Below are positions 49,046-59,794 of a stretch of DNA of 64,000 bases, in pieces (position 1 is the first letter of the stretch; each line of letters starts with the position of its first letter). The translations under genes and the position numbers were made by a program. Origin of the DNA: Elusimicrobia bacterium GWF2_62_30 (lineage in GTDB: Bacteria > Elusimicrobiota > Elusimicrobia > Elusimicrobiales > UBA9959). The notes below the pieces were generated by a model that was not told the DNA's origin, ran no database searches, and saw only the letters and a program-made list of their open reading frames with translations. The stretch is taken from assembly GCA_001799995.1 (NCBI GenBank), contig MGUK01000039.1, positions 1 to 64,000 on the forward strand, written 5' to 3'.

Positions 49046-50841
49046 CTGATTATTTTCTTCTCTTCCGCTTTCTGCCGCTTCACTTCCTCCTGTATCCTGT
49101 CGATCGGGATCTCGCCCATCTTCAGGAACAGCGTGTGGAACTTGCGCAGGTCGAAATATTTGGCCTCGGTACGCTCGTAATAGCGGCGCATTTCAAGTAT
49201 CCTGTCGAGCCCGTAGACGTACGAGAAGCCGTCGGTCGGCGTGTGGGAAAGCTTCAGCACCTCGTTGTCCGCCTGCGTCTTGGTCATGAAAAGATTTTCC
49301 TGGAAGAACTCCGCGGCTTCCGTCTTGGTCCATTTCCTGGTATGCAGCGCCGTATCGGCATAGGCGCGGGCGCAGCGCAGCGCGCGCACGTAGCAGCGCA
49401 GGAAGCGGGACCAGTACGAAGAATAGAAGCCCATTTCCTCGGCCAGCAGCTCGGCGTAGCAGGCCCAGCCGTTGGTAACTACCGGCTGATGCGAAGCGCG
49501 GCGGATGCGGGAACGGTTGGAAGAGGCCTGGAAGCTGTGCAGGTGCAGCCCCGGCATAATGGCGTAGGCCGTAAGCAGCTCTATCTGCGAATAATTGAAC
49601 CCGGCGGCCAGCACTTTCTCTTTAGCCGCTTCCGGGGTCCCGTCGGGGGGAAGCAGCACGAAAAGCTCGGAGATGCGGGTATCGTCCAGCGAGAAGGAAG
49701 GAGCGTAGAAGACGTAAGGCAGCACCGACGCCATGAACCCGGGCATGCGCTTTATCAGCAGGCGCTGGCGGGGGAACTCCACCACCTTGTGCTCGTCGAA
49801 GTGCTGGTAGGCCCTGTCCATCTCGTCCTGGAAGACTTTAAGCACGTCGGTAGCCGGCGGGTGCTCCTTGGGAAGCTTCTCCATCACCCCTTTCCAGCCT
49901 TTTTCCCTGGCGAGCAGCGCGTCGACGCTCAGCGCTTCCTTAGCAAGCTCCTTCATCGCCGTCTTGAAGGCCGCTTTGGAATGGGAATAGGCCGCGCCGG
50001 GCGTCATATCCAGGGAGTGCAGGCGCTCCAGGTAAAAGCCGTACTCGGCGGAACCGGAGCGGAAATCCCCGTCGGAAACCGGCAGGATGTCCTTTTCCAG
50101 GAAAGCCGCGTACCTGACGAGCGCCGCCTTGACCTTCTCCATGGTATCGTCCACCTGCGTTTTTAGCAGGGGGTCGTACCTGGTGTAGGTGCGGAAAACC
50201 GCGACGAAATCGGAGATATTATTGAGGGAATCGTTGGACTGCTTTATGGCCTGGCGCGTCCAGATCTCAGGCGGCCGGGAAAGGTTCCTCTCGGCCTGCT
50301 CCAGCACGGCGGGCAGGGACTTCAGGCGGGAGAGCGCGTTGGCGGCGCGGGTGTTGTAATCCTCGTAGTCCTTGCTCATCATCTGGAAGACGAGAAAAAG
50401 CGGTTCCAGGTAGTACTGGGGCCGCTTGCCGAGCCGGTCGAGGTTCTCCATCTCGTAGATGTCGACCTCCATCATGTGGTTCAGCGCTTCGTGGTCCACC
50501 TTCTGGGCCGGGTACATGGGGGCTTTATTGACGGCCAGGAGCTTGGTGCGCAGGTTGCGGAGCGCGGCCAGGTGCTTGCCGACCCGTTCCGGGGTGCGGG
50601 AGGTCAGGTAGGAGTCGGCGCCGTGCAGGCCCATGCGGGTGGCGTTCTCCGGATCGAACATCTGGACCGTGGCCAGGTACTGCTCGAAGATCTCGTTAAG
50701 CTTGGTGTTCTCCAGGGTGCCCTGGATATCCTCGGTGGTCAGCGTATCCTCGTAGGCGGGGACGGCGGGGGGCAAGCAGAGGGCGGCGGCGGACAAAAGT
50801 ATACCTATGGAAAACTTTCGTCCGCTAAGTGAAGTTTTCAT
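49042..50841 (-). CDS. Secreted DUF885 family protein with degenerate metal site
   Basis: The 599-residue protein has a signal peptide (about 1-29, ending 'VPAYED') and the all-helical DUF885 fold. The C-terminal family blocks are easy to align, for example 'ADTALHTRKWTKTEAAEFF' and 'DLRKFHTLFLKMGEIPID'. The zinc motif HEAxPGHHLQ is replaced by 'YAIMPGLHLH', and the conserved EGWALYAE by 'NGWACYAE', so the metal-binding His and Glu residues are mostly lost. It is therefore likely a non-catalytic relative. It begins the coupled operon with the ABC-2 exporter, suggesting a periplasmic binding or adaptor role. Confidence 0.8.
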   Translation of the reverse strand: MKTSLSGRKFSIGILLSAAALCLPPAVPAYEDTLTTEDIQGTLENTKLNEIFEQYLATVQMFDPENATRMGLHGADSYLTSRTPERVGKHLAALRNLRTKLLAVNKAPMYPAQKVDHEALNHMMEVDIYEMENLDRLGKRPQYYLEPLFLVFQMMSKDYEDYNTRAANALSRLKSLPAVLEQAERNLSRPPEIWTRQAIKQSNDSLNNISDFVAVFRTYTRYDPLLKTQVDDTMEKVKAALVRYAAFLEKDILPVSDGDFRSGSAEYGFYLERLHSLDMTPGAAYSHSKAAFKTAMKELAKEALSVDALLAREKGWKGVMEKLPKEHPPATDVLKVFQDEMDRAYQHFDEHKVVEFPRQRLLIKRMPGFMASVLPYVFYAPSFSLDDTRISELFVLLPPDGTPEAAKEKVLAAGFNYSQIELLTAYAIMPGLHLHSFQASSNRSRIRRASHQPVVTNGWACYAELLAEEMGFYSSYWSRFLRCYVRALRCARAYADTALHTRKWTKTEAAEFFQENLFMTKTQADNEVLKLSHTPTDGFSYVYGLDRILEMRRYYERTEAKYFDLRKFHTLFLKMGEIPIDRIQEEVKRQKAEEKKIIR

Positions 50842-50860
50842 GGAACAAACCTCTTTGACG

Positions 50861-50880
50861 CGGCCGGTCCTGCCCGGCCG
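50861..50880 (-). terminator. Perfect 7-bp hairpin after lon
   Basis: 'cggccgg' and 'ccggccg' flank a 6-nt loop immediately downstream of the lon stop codon on the minus strand. It lacks a T tract. It lies between lon and the ribosome site of the DUF885 gene and may partly separate the two transcripts. Confidence 0.4.
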
Positions 50881-50884
50881 GGAT

Positions 50885-53254
<2,370 letters not shown>

Positions 53255-53297
53255 GTAAAAATATCTCCAGCAGCAACCGAGGGGGAGAGGCCCCGTA

Positions 53298-53903
53298 TTA
53301 TTTCTTTTTGAAATCCAGTACGCCGTCGATGATGCCGTAGTCCTTGGCCTCGGAGGCGGAGAGGTAAAAATTCCTTTCCATGTCCGCGCGCATCTTTTCG
53401 GGAGACTTGCCGCAGTGCTTGGACAGGATCTCGATAAGGCGGGTCTTGTTCTCCTGCATCTCGCGGCTCTCTATCTCGATGTCGGTGGCCTGACCTGAAA
53501 TGCCGCCGCCGAAAATGAGGGGCTGGTGGATCATTATCCGGGCATTGGGCAGCGCGTAGCGCTTGCCCTTGGAGCCGGCGGCCAGCAGCACGGCGCCGAA
53601 GCTCATGGCCATGCCCATGCAGATGGTGGAGATGGGGGCCTTGATGAACTGCATCGTGTCGTACACGGCGAGGCCCGCGGTGACCATGCCGCCGGGGGAG
53701 TTGATGTAAAGATTGATATCTTTATCCGGGTCCTCGGCGTCGAGATACAGCAGCTGGGCTATCACCGTATTGGCCGAAGCCGTGGAGACCGCGCCCTCGG
53801 GATCGCCGAAGAAAATGATCCGGTCTTTCAGCAGGCGCGAGAAGATGTCGTAGGACACCATCGAGCCCTGGTTCCATTTTTCAAGAATTGTAGGTATTAT
53901 CAT
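53298..53903 (-). CDS. clpP: ATP-dependent Clp protease proteolytic subunit
   Basis: The 201-residue serine peptidase has the triad residues Ser101 ('[13 protein letters not shown]') and His126 ('RIMIHQP'); the catalytic Asp is in the later '[12 protein letters not shown]' region. 'YINSPGG' forms the oxyanion region. It lies between tig and lon, but clpX, which normally follows clpP, is missing here. The unfoldase must be encoded elsewhere. Confidence 0.96.
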   Translation of the reverse strand: MIIPTILEKWNQGSMVSYDIFSRLLKDRIIFFGDPEGAVSTASANTVIAQLLYLDAEDPDKDINLYINSPGGMVTAGLAVYDTMQFIKAPISTICMGMAMSFGAVLLAAGSKGKRYALPNARIMIHQPLIFGGGISGQATDIEIESREMQENKTRLIEILSKHCGKSPEKMRADMERNFYLSASEAKDYGIIDGVLDFKKK

Positions 53904-53925
53904 AGTTCCTCCCGGTTCTAAAACT

Positions 53926-55197
53926 TCAGGCCTGGGCCTTCTCTTCCTTGATCACCGCTTTTCCCTTGACCAGGTCCATGGTCTTGTTCTCCACCATGGA
54001 AGCCCTGATATATTCCCTGCGCTTCTCGAAAAGGTCGCGGCCTTTCGTTTTCTCGTCTTCCGTGTTAAGGCGCGCCAGCACCTTGTCCAGCTCCGCGCCC
54101 AGCTCGGCGTCGGTCGCCTCTATCTTTTCCTTCTTGGCGATGTGGTGCAGTATATAGGTAAGGGAAAGGTTGCGCTCGGCCACCGGGCGCAGGCGCTCCA
54201 GCAGCGCGTCGTCGGCGATGTTCTGGTCGGGGGGGAGGCGCTTCTTATAAAGTTCCACCAGCTCCTGGGCCTCCTCCTTCACCAGCGTCGGGGGGAGGGT
54301 GAACGGGTTGCTCTTTATCAGCGCGTCCTCTATCTGGCCGAGCAGGTCCTTCTCGGTCTTTTCGGCCGCGTTGTGCTCGAGCATTTTGCGCACGTTGGAC
54401 TTTAATTCCTCCACCGTCTTTACGCCCGCTTCCTTCAGGAAATTCTCGTCCAGCTCGGGGACCACCTTTTCCTTTATCTCGACGACGACCACTTTAAAAA
54501 GGGCCTTCTTGTCGCCGAAAGGGGCGGTGAACTCCCGGGTCTCGCCTTTCTTGGCGCCGATCACGGCCTCGGCCAGGCCGGCGATGGTCTGCGGGGTGGA
54601 GAGATCCACGATCTCGCCTTTAACTTCGCCGCCGGGCACTTTCACGCCGTTCTCCCAGGTCTCGTAATCCACTATCACAAAATGGTTCTTCGCCACCGGC
54701 GCGGCCTCCGGGACGGGTTTGAGGTAGGCGTTATATTCGCGCACCTGGTTGATATACTTCTCGACGTCCGCGTCCTCTATTTTTTTCGTGCGGCGCGTAG
54801 CGGCGATCTTCTCGTAGCCTTTCGGCTCTATCACCGGGGAACATTCGAACTGCAGTTCGAAGGACATCGCGCGGCCCGGTTCGTACTTGAGGCTCTTGAC
54901 GAGCGGGGCCACGACGGGATTTATGGCGGCGCCCTTGATTATTTCCGGCAGCGCGGCCTTCGCCGAGATATCGAGCACCTCGTCCTTCACCATGGAAGGG
55001 AACTGTTCCTTGATCATCGAAAGCGGGACCTTCCCGACGCGGAAACCCGGGAGGGTCACCACGCTCTGAAGGCGCACCAGCGCCTCCTGCGAAGCTTCTC
55101 CCAGTATTTTGTCGTCGAGCGTGACCGAGAAGACGTGCACGCAGCCGTCCTGTTTGACTTTTTTTATCTTGTCGTTGAAGCCTAAAGTAATGCCCAT
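53926..55197 (-). CDS. tig: Trigger factor
   Basis: Trigger factor is a ribosome-bound chaperone. The start is the ATG at 55197 with a perfect 'ggaggaatc' leader; the longer ORF to 55278 would run into tRNA-Leu. The 423-residue protein has the ribosome-docking motif 'GFRVGKVP' and a central FKBP-like PPIase domain ('[11 protein letters not shown]', '[17 protein letters not shown]'). A helical C-terminal cradle completes it. It begins 40 nt after tRNA-Leu on the same strand with no terminator between, so cotranscription is likely. Confidence 0.95.
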   Translation of the reverse strand: MGITLGFNDKIKKVKQDGCVHVFSVTLDDKILGEASQEALVRLQSVVTLPGFRVGKVPLSMIKEQFPSMVKDEVLDISAKAALPEIIKGAAINPVVAPLVKSLKYEPGRAMSFELQFECSPVIEPKGYEKIAATRRTKKIEDADVEKYINQVREYNAYLKPVPEAAPVAKNHFVIVDYETWENGVKVPGGEVKGEIVDLSTPQTIAGLAEAVIGAKKGETREFTAPFGDKKALFKVVVVEIKEKVVPELDENFLKEAGVKTVEELKSNVRKMLEHNAAEKTEKDLLGQIEDALIKSNPFTLPPTLVKEEAQELVELYKKRLPPDQNIADDALLERLRPVAERNLSLTYILHHIAKKEKIEATDAELGAELDKVLARLNTEDEKTKGRDLFEKRREYIRASMVENKTMDLVKGKAVIKEEKAQA

Positions 55198-55237
55198 GAT
55201 TCCTCCGCCTTTAATTTGCTGGATCAAAACTGCATTA

Positions 55238-55321
55238 TGTCGGGACGGGGACTTGAACCCCGACGGGTGTAACCCCACATGGTCCTAAGCCATGCGCGTC
55301 TGCCAATTCCGCCATCCCGAC
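55238..55321 (-). tRNA. tRNA-Leu (anticodon TAG)
   Basis: On the minus strand the acceptor arms GTCGGGA and TCCCGAC pair, followed by discriminator A. The anticodon stem/loop is 'catgg-cttagga-ccatg', giving anticodon TAG (reads CUN leucine). A long variable arm ('tggggttacacccg') and the T arm 'cggggttcaagtccccg' fit tRNA-Leu. CCA is not encoded. Confidence 0.95.
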
Positions 55322-55371
55322 CCGGAAAACCGGCCAAAAAAAAAGAGCAATGAGTAATTGAGTTTTCCGGG
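55321..55371. repeat. Perfect 10-bp inverted repeat between the two tRNA genes
   Basis: 'cccggaaaac' (55321-55330) and 'gttttccggg' (55362-55371) flank a 31-nt loop that contains an A9 run. The first arm touches the 5' end of tRNA-Leu, so the structure could guide processing of the tRNA precursor. It does not look like a terminator for either strand. Confidence 0.5.
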
Positions 55372-55433
55372 AAGGCAGACCCTTCGCCCTGTACTCGCCA
55401 GATATTACCCACTACTCTCGCCGAAAAACTGTT

Positions 55434-55505
55434 TGGGCCATACGGGATTCGAACCTGTAACCTTGCGCTTAAGAGGCGCCTGCTCTACCGTTGAGCTAAT
55501 GGCCC
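55434..55505 (-). tRNA. tRNA-Lys (anticodon CTT)
   Basis: On the minus strand acceptor arms GGGCCAT and ATGGCCC pair, with discriminator A. The D arm is 'tagctcaacggtagagca' and the anticodon loop 'ctcttaa' is flanked by GCGC pairs, giving CTT (reads AAG lysine). The T arm is 'caggttcgaatcccg'-like. CCA is not encoded. It is the first gene after a strong promoter. Confidence 0.94.
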
Positions 55506-55513
55506 GCGTATTT

Positions 55514-55543
55514 ATTATACATAAAACTTTCCGTAGATTTCAA
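55514..55543 (-). promoter_or_regulatory. Sigma-70-type promoter for tRNA-Lys, tRNA-Leu, tig, clpP, lon
   Basis: On the minus strand TTGAAA (55538-55543) and TATAAT (55514-55519) are 18 bp apart. Transcription would begin a few bases before tRNA-Lys. It is one of the best promoter matches in the window. Confidence 0.8.
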
Positions 55544-55584
55544 AATCTTCCTCAAAAAAACGCCGCGCGCCGCCCGGCACGGCC

Positions 55585-55614
55585 TTGTTAGCCGGGACCG
55601 CTAATTGCTACATT
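55585..55614 (+). promoter_or_regulatory. Candidate promoter for the SpoIID-like gene, near-leaderless
   Basis: TTGTTA (55585-55590) and TACATT (55609-55614) are 18 bp apart. TACATT ends 7 nt before the ATG at 55622 and there is no Shine-Dalgarno sequence. Confidence 0.45.
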
Positions 55615-55621
55615 TACTGTA

Positions 55622-57664
55622 ATGATAAAGAAATACCTTATCCTCTGTTTTGCCGCGGCCCTCTGCTCCCCCGCGGCGGACCTGCGCGCGCAGGAAGACC
55701 TGGGAAAGCTCTATTCCGACTCTTCCGCGCAGTGGCTGGACGGCCGGCCGGAAGACGCCGCCGGCGCGCTCAAATACGTCGCGTACCGCGCCACCGATAC
55801 CGCCCTCACGCTGGCGGCGATGAAAGACCTCGCGGTCCTGTTCGCCGAGGCGGGCAAGAACAGCGAAGCGCTGGCTCACCTCGCGAAGGCCGAGATCCTG
55901 GCGCCGGAAGATTTCTACGTGCAGTTCGAAAAGGGCTGGAACCTCCTTTGCCTTGAAAAAGACCAGGACGCGCGCGCCGCGTTCGAAAAGTCCCTCACTC
56001 TTACCGCCGACCCGTCGCTGGTCATCCAGACCCGCTTCGCGCTGGCCCTGACGGAGGCCAGGCTCTCGGGTCCGGCCGCCGCGGTGGACCAGCTGCGGTC
56101 CGTCTACACCCGCTATCCTTACCTGCTCTCCCCGTCGGCGCAGATGATGGCCTTCTACCTGGAGAAGATGAAAAAAAAGCCGCACGCGCTGAACTTCATG
56201 AAAGAAGCCCTTTCCTACGATCCGCGCAACCTGCAGGCGGAAATAGACCTGGCGCGCCTCTACGAGGAGACCGGGTTCAATATGCCGGCCTGGCAGACCT
56301 ACTACACGCTTTACGACCTGGACCCGGAGGAGCCCGCGTTCAGCGAGAAGATCAAAAAACTCTCCAAATATGTAAAAGGGAAAGCGGAAGACCTGCTCTA
56401 CTGGGCGCGCATGGCCTGGCCGGCGCATAAGAACCCGATAGGCGCGGTATCCGGCCCGTCGATAAAGATCGCCCTGTACGCCGGGCGCGGCGGCGCGCCC
56501 GCGGCCGTCAAAAGCTTCAGCTTCATCGTCACCTCCGATTTCGACATGATGGACGCGCGCCTCGGGCGGATCTTCACCGGCCGGAGCGGCGTGCAATGGA
56601 CCTTCGCTTACAACGAGATGAACCGTCTCTACGAATTACGGGACAACTCCGGGGCGGTGACCCATACCACGGCGAACAACGTGAGGATAGTGCCCAAGTC
56701 GGCCACCGCGGTCATACTTATTAAGAGCCCGGAGCTGCCGGAAGCGCACGGCGTCAACCGCAGCGACAAGGAAGTGGCAGGCGAAGTCCTGATCCTGACG
56801 CGCGAAAAAGGCTTCTGGCTTATAAACGAAACCGCGGCCGAATATCTGGTCAGCCCGGTGACCGCTTCCCTTTCCGACAGGAACAAGCTGCCCGAGTATA
56901 TGAAGGCCCTGGCGGTAACGGTACGCACGCGCCTGGCCTGGCTGGCGGCTTCGGTGCGCCACGAAAGCCGTGAGTACCAGCTTTGCGATTCGGCCCACTG
57001 CCTGGTCTACCCCGGCCTGCAGGCGGAGAATGACGCGTCGGCGGAGGCCGCGAAGGCGACACGAGGCGAGGTGCTGCAGCTGGCCGGCGCCACGGCCCCG
57101 GCGGAATTCCACCGGGCGTGCGGCGGGATCACCCGCGAGGGGGTCAACGATTCAGGCCGCCCGGCGGTCAAAACTACGCCTTTCGGGATCTACTCCAGGA
57201 GAGTGGAGGCCCCGCCCGACGGGCTGTTCTGCATGCCCGAGGACAAGACCGAAAGCGCTGACGTCTCCTGGACGCTGATGCTCGCCCCCAAATGGATAGA
57301 ATCGCGCCTGAACCGGAAATACAAGGTAGGCTACCTTAAGGCCCTGGTCCCGCTGGCGCGGGAAGCGGACGGGCGCATAAGATCGATGAGGGCGGAGGGA
57401 ACCGCCGGGACCGCGGTCATAGAAGGGCCCGCCGCGATAGCCGAAATGCTGACCGCCGGCACCCTGCGCTCGACGCTGTTCAGCATCCGCCCCATCTACC
57501 GCGGCAAATTCCCCGAGTTCTTCATGCTGCGCGGCACCGGGACCGGCGACGGCACCGGACTGTGCCTGATGGGCGGGCGCGGGATGGCGAAGAACCTGGG
57601 CGCCAAATACCTGGCGATACTTTCCCGGTATTATCCCTACTATAAGGTAAAGAAGGTCCGCTGA
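55622..57664 (+). CDS. Secreted TPR protein with SpoIID/LytB domain
   Basis: The 680-residue protein has a signal peptide (about 1-24) and TPR-like repeats (about 30-250). After a beta-rich spacer the C-terminal SpoIID domain runs from about 415 to 675. 'LPEYMKALAVTVRTRLAWL' corresponds to the EALKAQAVAART block, with the catalytic Glu kept. 'FHRACGGITREG' and 'GTGLCLMGGRGMAKNLGAKY' are the other conserved segments. SpoIID-type proteins cleave peptidoglycan glycan strands freed of stem peptides. In a non-sporulating Gram-negative type cell it probably acts in cell wall remodelling. Two glycosyltransferase genes follow closely. Confidence 0.82.
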   Translation: MIKKYLILCFAAALCSPAADLRAQEDLGKLYSDSSAQWLDGRPEDAAGALKYVAYRATDTALTLAAMKDLAVLFAEAGKNSEALAHLAKAEILAPEDFYVQFEKGWNLLCLEKDQDARAAFEKSLTLTADPSLVIQTRFALALTEARLSGPAAAVDQLRSVYTRYPYLLSPSAQMMAFYLEKMKKKPHALNFMKEALSYDPRNLQAEIDLARLYEETGFNMPAWQTYYTLYDLDPEEPAFSEKIKKLSKYVKGKAEDLLYWARMAWPAHKNPIGAVSGPSIKIALYAGRGGAPAAVKSFSFIVTSDFDMMDARLGRIFTGRSGVQWTFAYNEMNRLYELRDNSGAVTHTTANNVRIVPKSATAVILIKSPELPEAHGVNRSDKEVAGEVLILTREKGFWLINETAAEYLVSPVTASLSDRNKLPEYMKALAVTVRTRLAWLAASVRHESREYQLCDSAHCLVYPGLQAENDASAEAAKATRGEVLQLAGATAPAEFHRACGGITREGVNDSGRPAVKTTPFGIYSRRVEAPPDGLFCMPEDKTESADVSWTLMLAPKWIESRLNRKYKVGYLKALVPLAREADGRIRSMRAEGTAGTAVIEGPAAIAEMLTAGTLRSTLFSIRPIYRGKFPEFFMLRGTGTGDGTGLCLMGGRGMAKNLGAKYLAILSRYYPYYKVKKVR

Positions 57665-57673
57665 CCCCCGGCT

Positions 57674-58810
57674 ATGGTAAAGGTAGTGCACATAATAACG
57701 CGGCTGGATTTCGGGGGGGCGCAGGGCAACACTCTCTACACGGCCTCGCACCTGGACCGCGCGCGGTTCGACGCGGCGCTGTGGACCGGCGCGGGCGGCC
57801 TGCTCGACGAGAAGGCGCCCCGGGGCCTGCTTACGCACGTAACCGGCCTCGGCCGCGAAATAAATCCCTTCCACGACCTTCTCGCGCTGTACCGCCTCTA
57901 CCGCCTGCTCAGGCGCTCGGCTCCCGACGTTGTGCACACCCATTCCTCCAAGGCCGGCATCCTCGGCCGCCTGGCCGCCGCCGCGGCGCGCGTGCCGGTG
58001 GTCGTACACACCTTCCACGGTTTCGGCTTCCACCCGTTGCAGAGCCCGCTCAAGCGCGGCTTCTTCATCCTGCTGGAAAAGTTCTGCGCTCTGTTCAGCG
58101 ACGCGCTGATCTTCGTCTCCCGGGATAACATGGAAACGGCGCGGGCCGCTGGCATCGGCTCCCCGGAAAAATACAGGCTGATCCGCAGCGGGGTAAAACT
58201 TGCCGGCTACCCCGCGCAGGTCTCCCGGGCGGAAAAGCGCGCCGCCCTCGGGCTGCCGGAGTCCGCCCTGGTCGTAACCGCCATCGGCAACGCCAAGCCG
58301 CAGAAGAACCCCGGCGATTTCATAAAGGCCGCGGCGCGCCTGCTGCCGTCCCGCCCGGACGCGCGCTTCGTTTTCGTCGGCGGCGGGGAGGCGCTGGAAG
58401 CGCTGCGCGCCGAGACCGCCGCGCTCGGCCTCGCGGACCGCTGCCTCTTTACCGGCTGGAGGGAGGACTCCGGCGAAATACTGGCGGCCTCTGATATTTT
58501 CGCGCTCACCTCGCTGTGGGAAGGCCTCCCGCGCAGCCTGGTGGAAGCCATGAAGACCGGCCTGCCCTCCGTGTGCTACCGCGCCGACGGAGTGGCGGAC
58601 ATCCTTAAAGCCGGCCTTAACGGCTTCCCCGTAGAAAAAGGCGACCTGGACGGCTTCTGCTCCTCGCTCGCCCGGGTAATGGACGACGGGGCGCTGCGCG
58701 CGCGCCTTGCCGCCGGCGCGGCGGGAACGGACCTCGCCGAATTCGATATCGATACCATGGTGAAACAACAGGAAGAACTTTACACCGCCCTGCTGGCGGC
58801 CCGGAAATAA
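57674..58810 (+). CDS. Glycosyltransferase family 4 protein (paralogue of 20651)
   Basis: The 378-residue GT-B protein begins 'VVHIITRLDFGGAQGNT'. It has 'HTHSSKAGILGRLAAAAARVP', 'AIGNAKPQKNPGDFIKAAARLL' and the donor site 'SLWEGLPRSLVEAMKTGLP'. The N-terminal half closely follows the protein at 20651, so the two derive from one ancestor. It starts 9 bp after the SpoIID-like gene and 3 bp before a GT2 gene. It is probably part of a cell-surface glycan or lipid-linked sugar pathway. Confidence 0.88.
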   Translation: MVKVVHIITRLDFGGAQGNTLYTASHLDRARFDAALWTGAGGLLDEKAPRGLLTHVTGLGREINPFHDLLALYRLYRLLRRSAPDVVHTHSSKAGILGRLAAAAARVPVVVHTFHGFGFHPLQSPLKRGFFILLEKFCALFSDALIFVSRDNMETARAAGIGSPEKYRLIRSGVKLAGYPAQVSRAEKRAALGLPESALVVTAIGNAKPQKNPGDFIKAAARLLPSRPDARFVFVGGGEALEALRAETAALGLADRCLFTGWREDSGEILAASDIFALTSLWEGLPRSLVEAMKTGLPSVCYRADGVADILKAGLNGFPVEKGDLDGFCSSLARVMDDGALRARLAAGAAGTDLAEFDIDTMVKQQEELYTALLAARK

Positions 58811-58813
58811 TTT

Positions 58814-59764
58814 ATGACAAAGCTCTCCGTAGTTATCCCGGTACTGAACGAAGCGGAGGCCCTGCCGCGCCTCGCCCGCGAACTTACGGCGGCCCTCGAT
58901 TCGCTCGGCCTGCCCTGCGAAGCTATCTGGGTGGACGACGGCAGCACCGACGGCTCCTTCGCCGCGCTCAGGGAACTGGCCGCCGCCGACGCGCGCCACA
59001 AGGCCCTGCGCCTTTCGCGCAACTGCGGCCAGACGGCGGCCCTGGCGGCCGGCATAGCCGAAGCCTCCGGTGAATGGATAGTCACGCTCGACGCGGACGG
59101 GCAGAACGATCCGGCCGACATCGCGGCGCTCCTGGCCCGGGCCCGCTCGGGCTACGACGTGGTGAGCGGCTGGCGCAAGGACCGGCACGACGCTTTTTTC
59201 TCCCGCATCCTCCCGTCGCGCGCGGCCAACGCGGTGATCTCCGCGGTCACCGGGGTGCAGCTGCACGATTTCGGCTGCACGCTGAAGATCTACCGGGCCT
59301 CCCTGCTCAAAAGCGTGGACCTTTACGGGGAAATGCACCGCTTCCTCCCCGCCCTGCTCAACTACGCCGGCGCTTCCATCTCCGAGCTGGAAGTCAACCA
59401 CAGGCCCCGCGAGACCGGCCGTTCTAAATACGGCCTGGCCCGCACCTTCAAGGTGCTGCTGGACCTCCTCACCGTTAAATTCATGGGCGAGTTCATAACC
59501 AAGCCCATCTATCTTTTCGGGGGGATCAGCCTGGCCCTCCTGGCCGCTTCAGCGGCGATGGCCTGCTACACCCTCTATAACAAGTTCTTCAACCATATCT
59601 TCGTGAAGGACCAGCCGCTCTTCCTGGTGGCGATCTTCTTCGCCCTGGTAGCGGCGCAGTTCGCCTTCATGGGACTGATAGCCGAAGTGCTGATCCGCAC
59701 CTACCACAGCGCCAACCGCAAACCGCCGTACACCGTGGCCGAAAGGTCCCAGGCCGTTGACTAA
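58814..59764 (+). CDS. Family 2 glycosyltransferase, polyprenyl-phosphate sugar transferase type
   Basis: The 316-residue protein has a GT-A domain with 'SVVIPVLNEAEALPRL', 'VDDGSTDGS' and 'TLDADGQNDPADI'. Two C-terminal membrane spans follow (about 235-258 and 271-293). This layout is that of DPM1/ArnC/GtrB-like enzymes that load a sugar on undecaprenyl phosphate at the inner membrane. It could supply the lipid-linked donor used with the adjacent GT4 protein. Confidence 0.88.
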   Translation: MTKLSVVIPVLNEAEALPRLARELTAALDSLGLPCEAIWVDDGSTDGSFAALRELAAADARHKALRLSRNCGQTAALAAGIAEASGEWIVTLDADGQNDPADIAALLARARSGYDVVSGWRKDRHDAFFSRILPSRAANAVISAVTGVQLHDFGCTLKIYRASLLKSVDLYGEMHRFLPALLNYAGASISELEVNHRPRETGRSKYGLARTFKVLLDLLTVKFMGEFITKPIYLFGGISLALLAASAAMACYTLYNKFFNHIFVKDQPLFLVAIFFALVAAQFAFMGLIAEVLIRTYHSANRKPPYTVAERSQAVD

Positions 59765-59785
59765 ACCCCGCAGAGTTGATATCTT
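59757..59785 (+). promoter_or_regulatory. Candidate promoter for the yceD-rpmF-plsX-fabG-acpP-rnc operon
   Basis: TTGACT (59757-59762), overlapping the upstream stop codon, and TATCTT (59780-59785) are 17 bp apart. The -10 ends 9 nt before the ATG at 59795. No Shine-Dalgarno sequence is visible. Confidence 0.45.
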
Positions 59786-59794
59786 ATACCCGGC

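Noticed and set aside
55321-55371. Intrinsic terminator between the tRNA genes
   Set aside because: The loop is long and the A/T run is inside the loop, not after the stem, on either strand.
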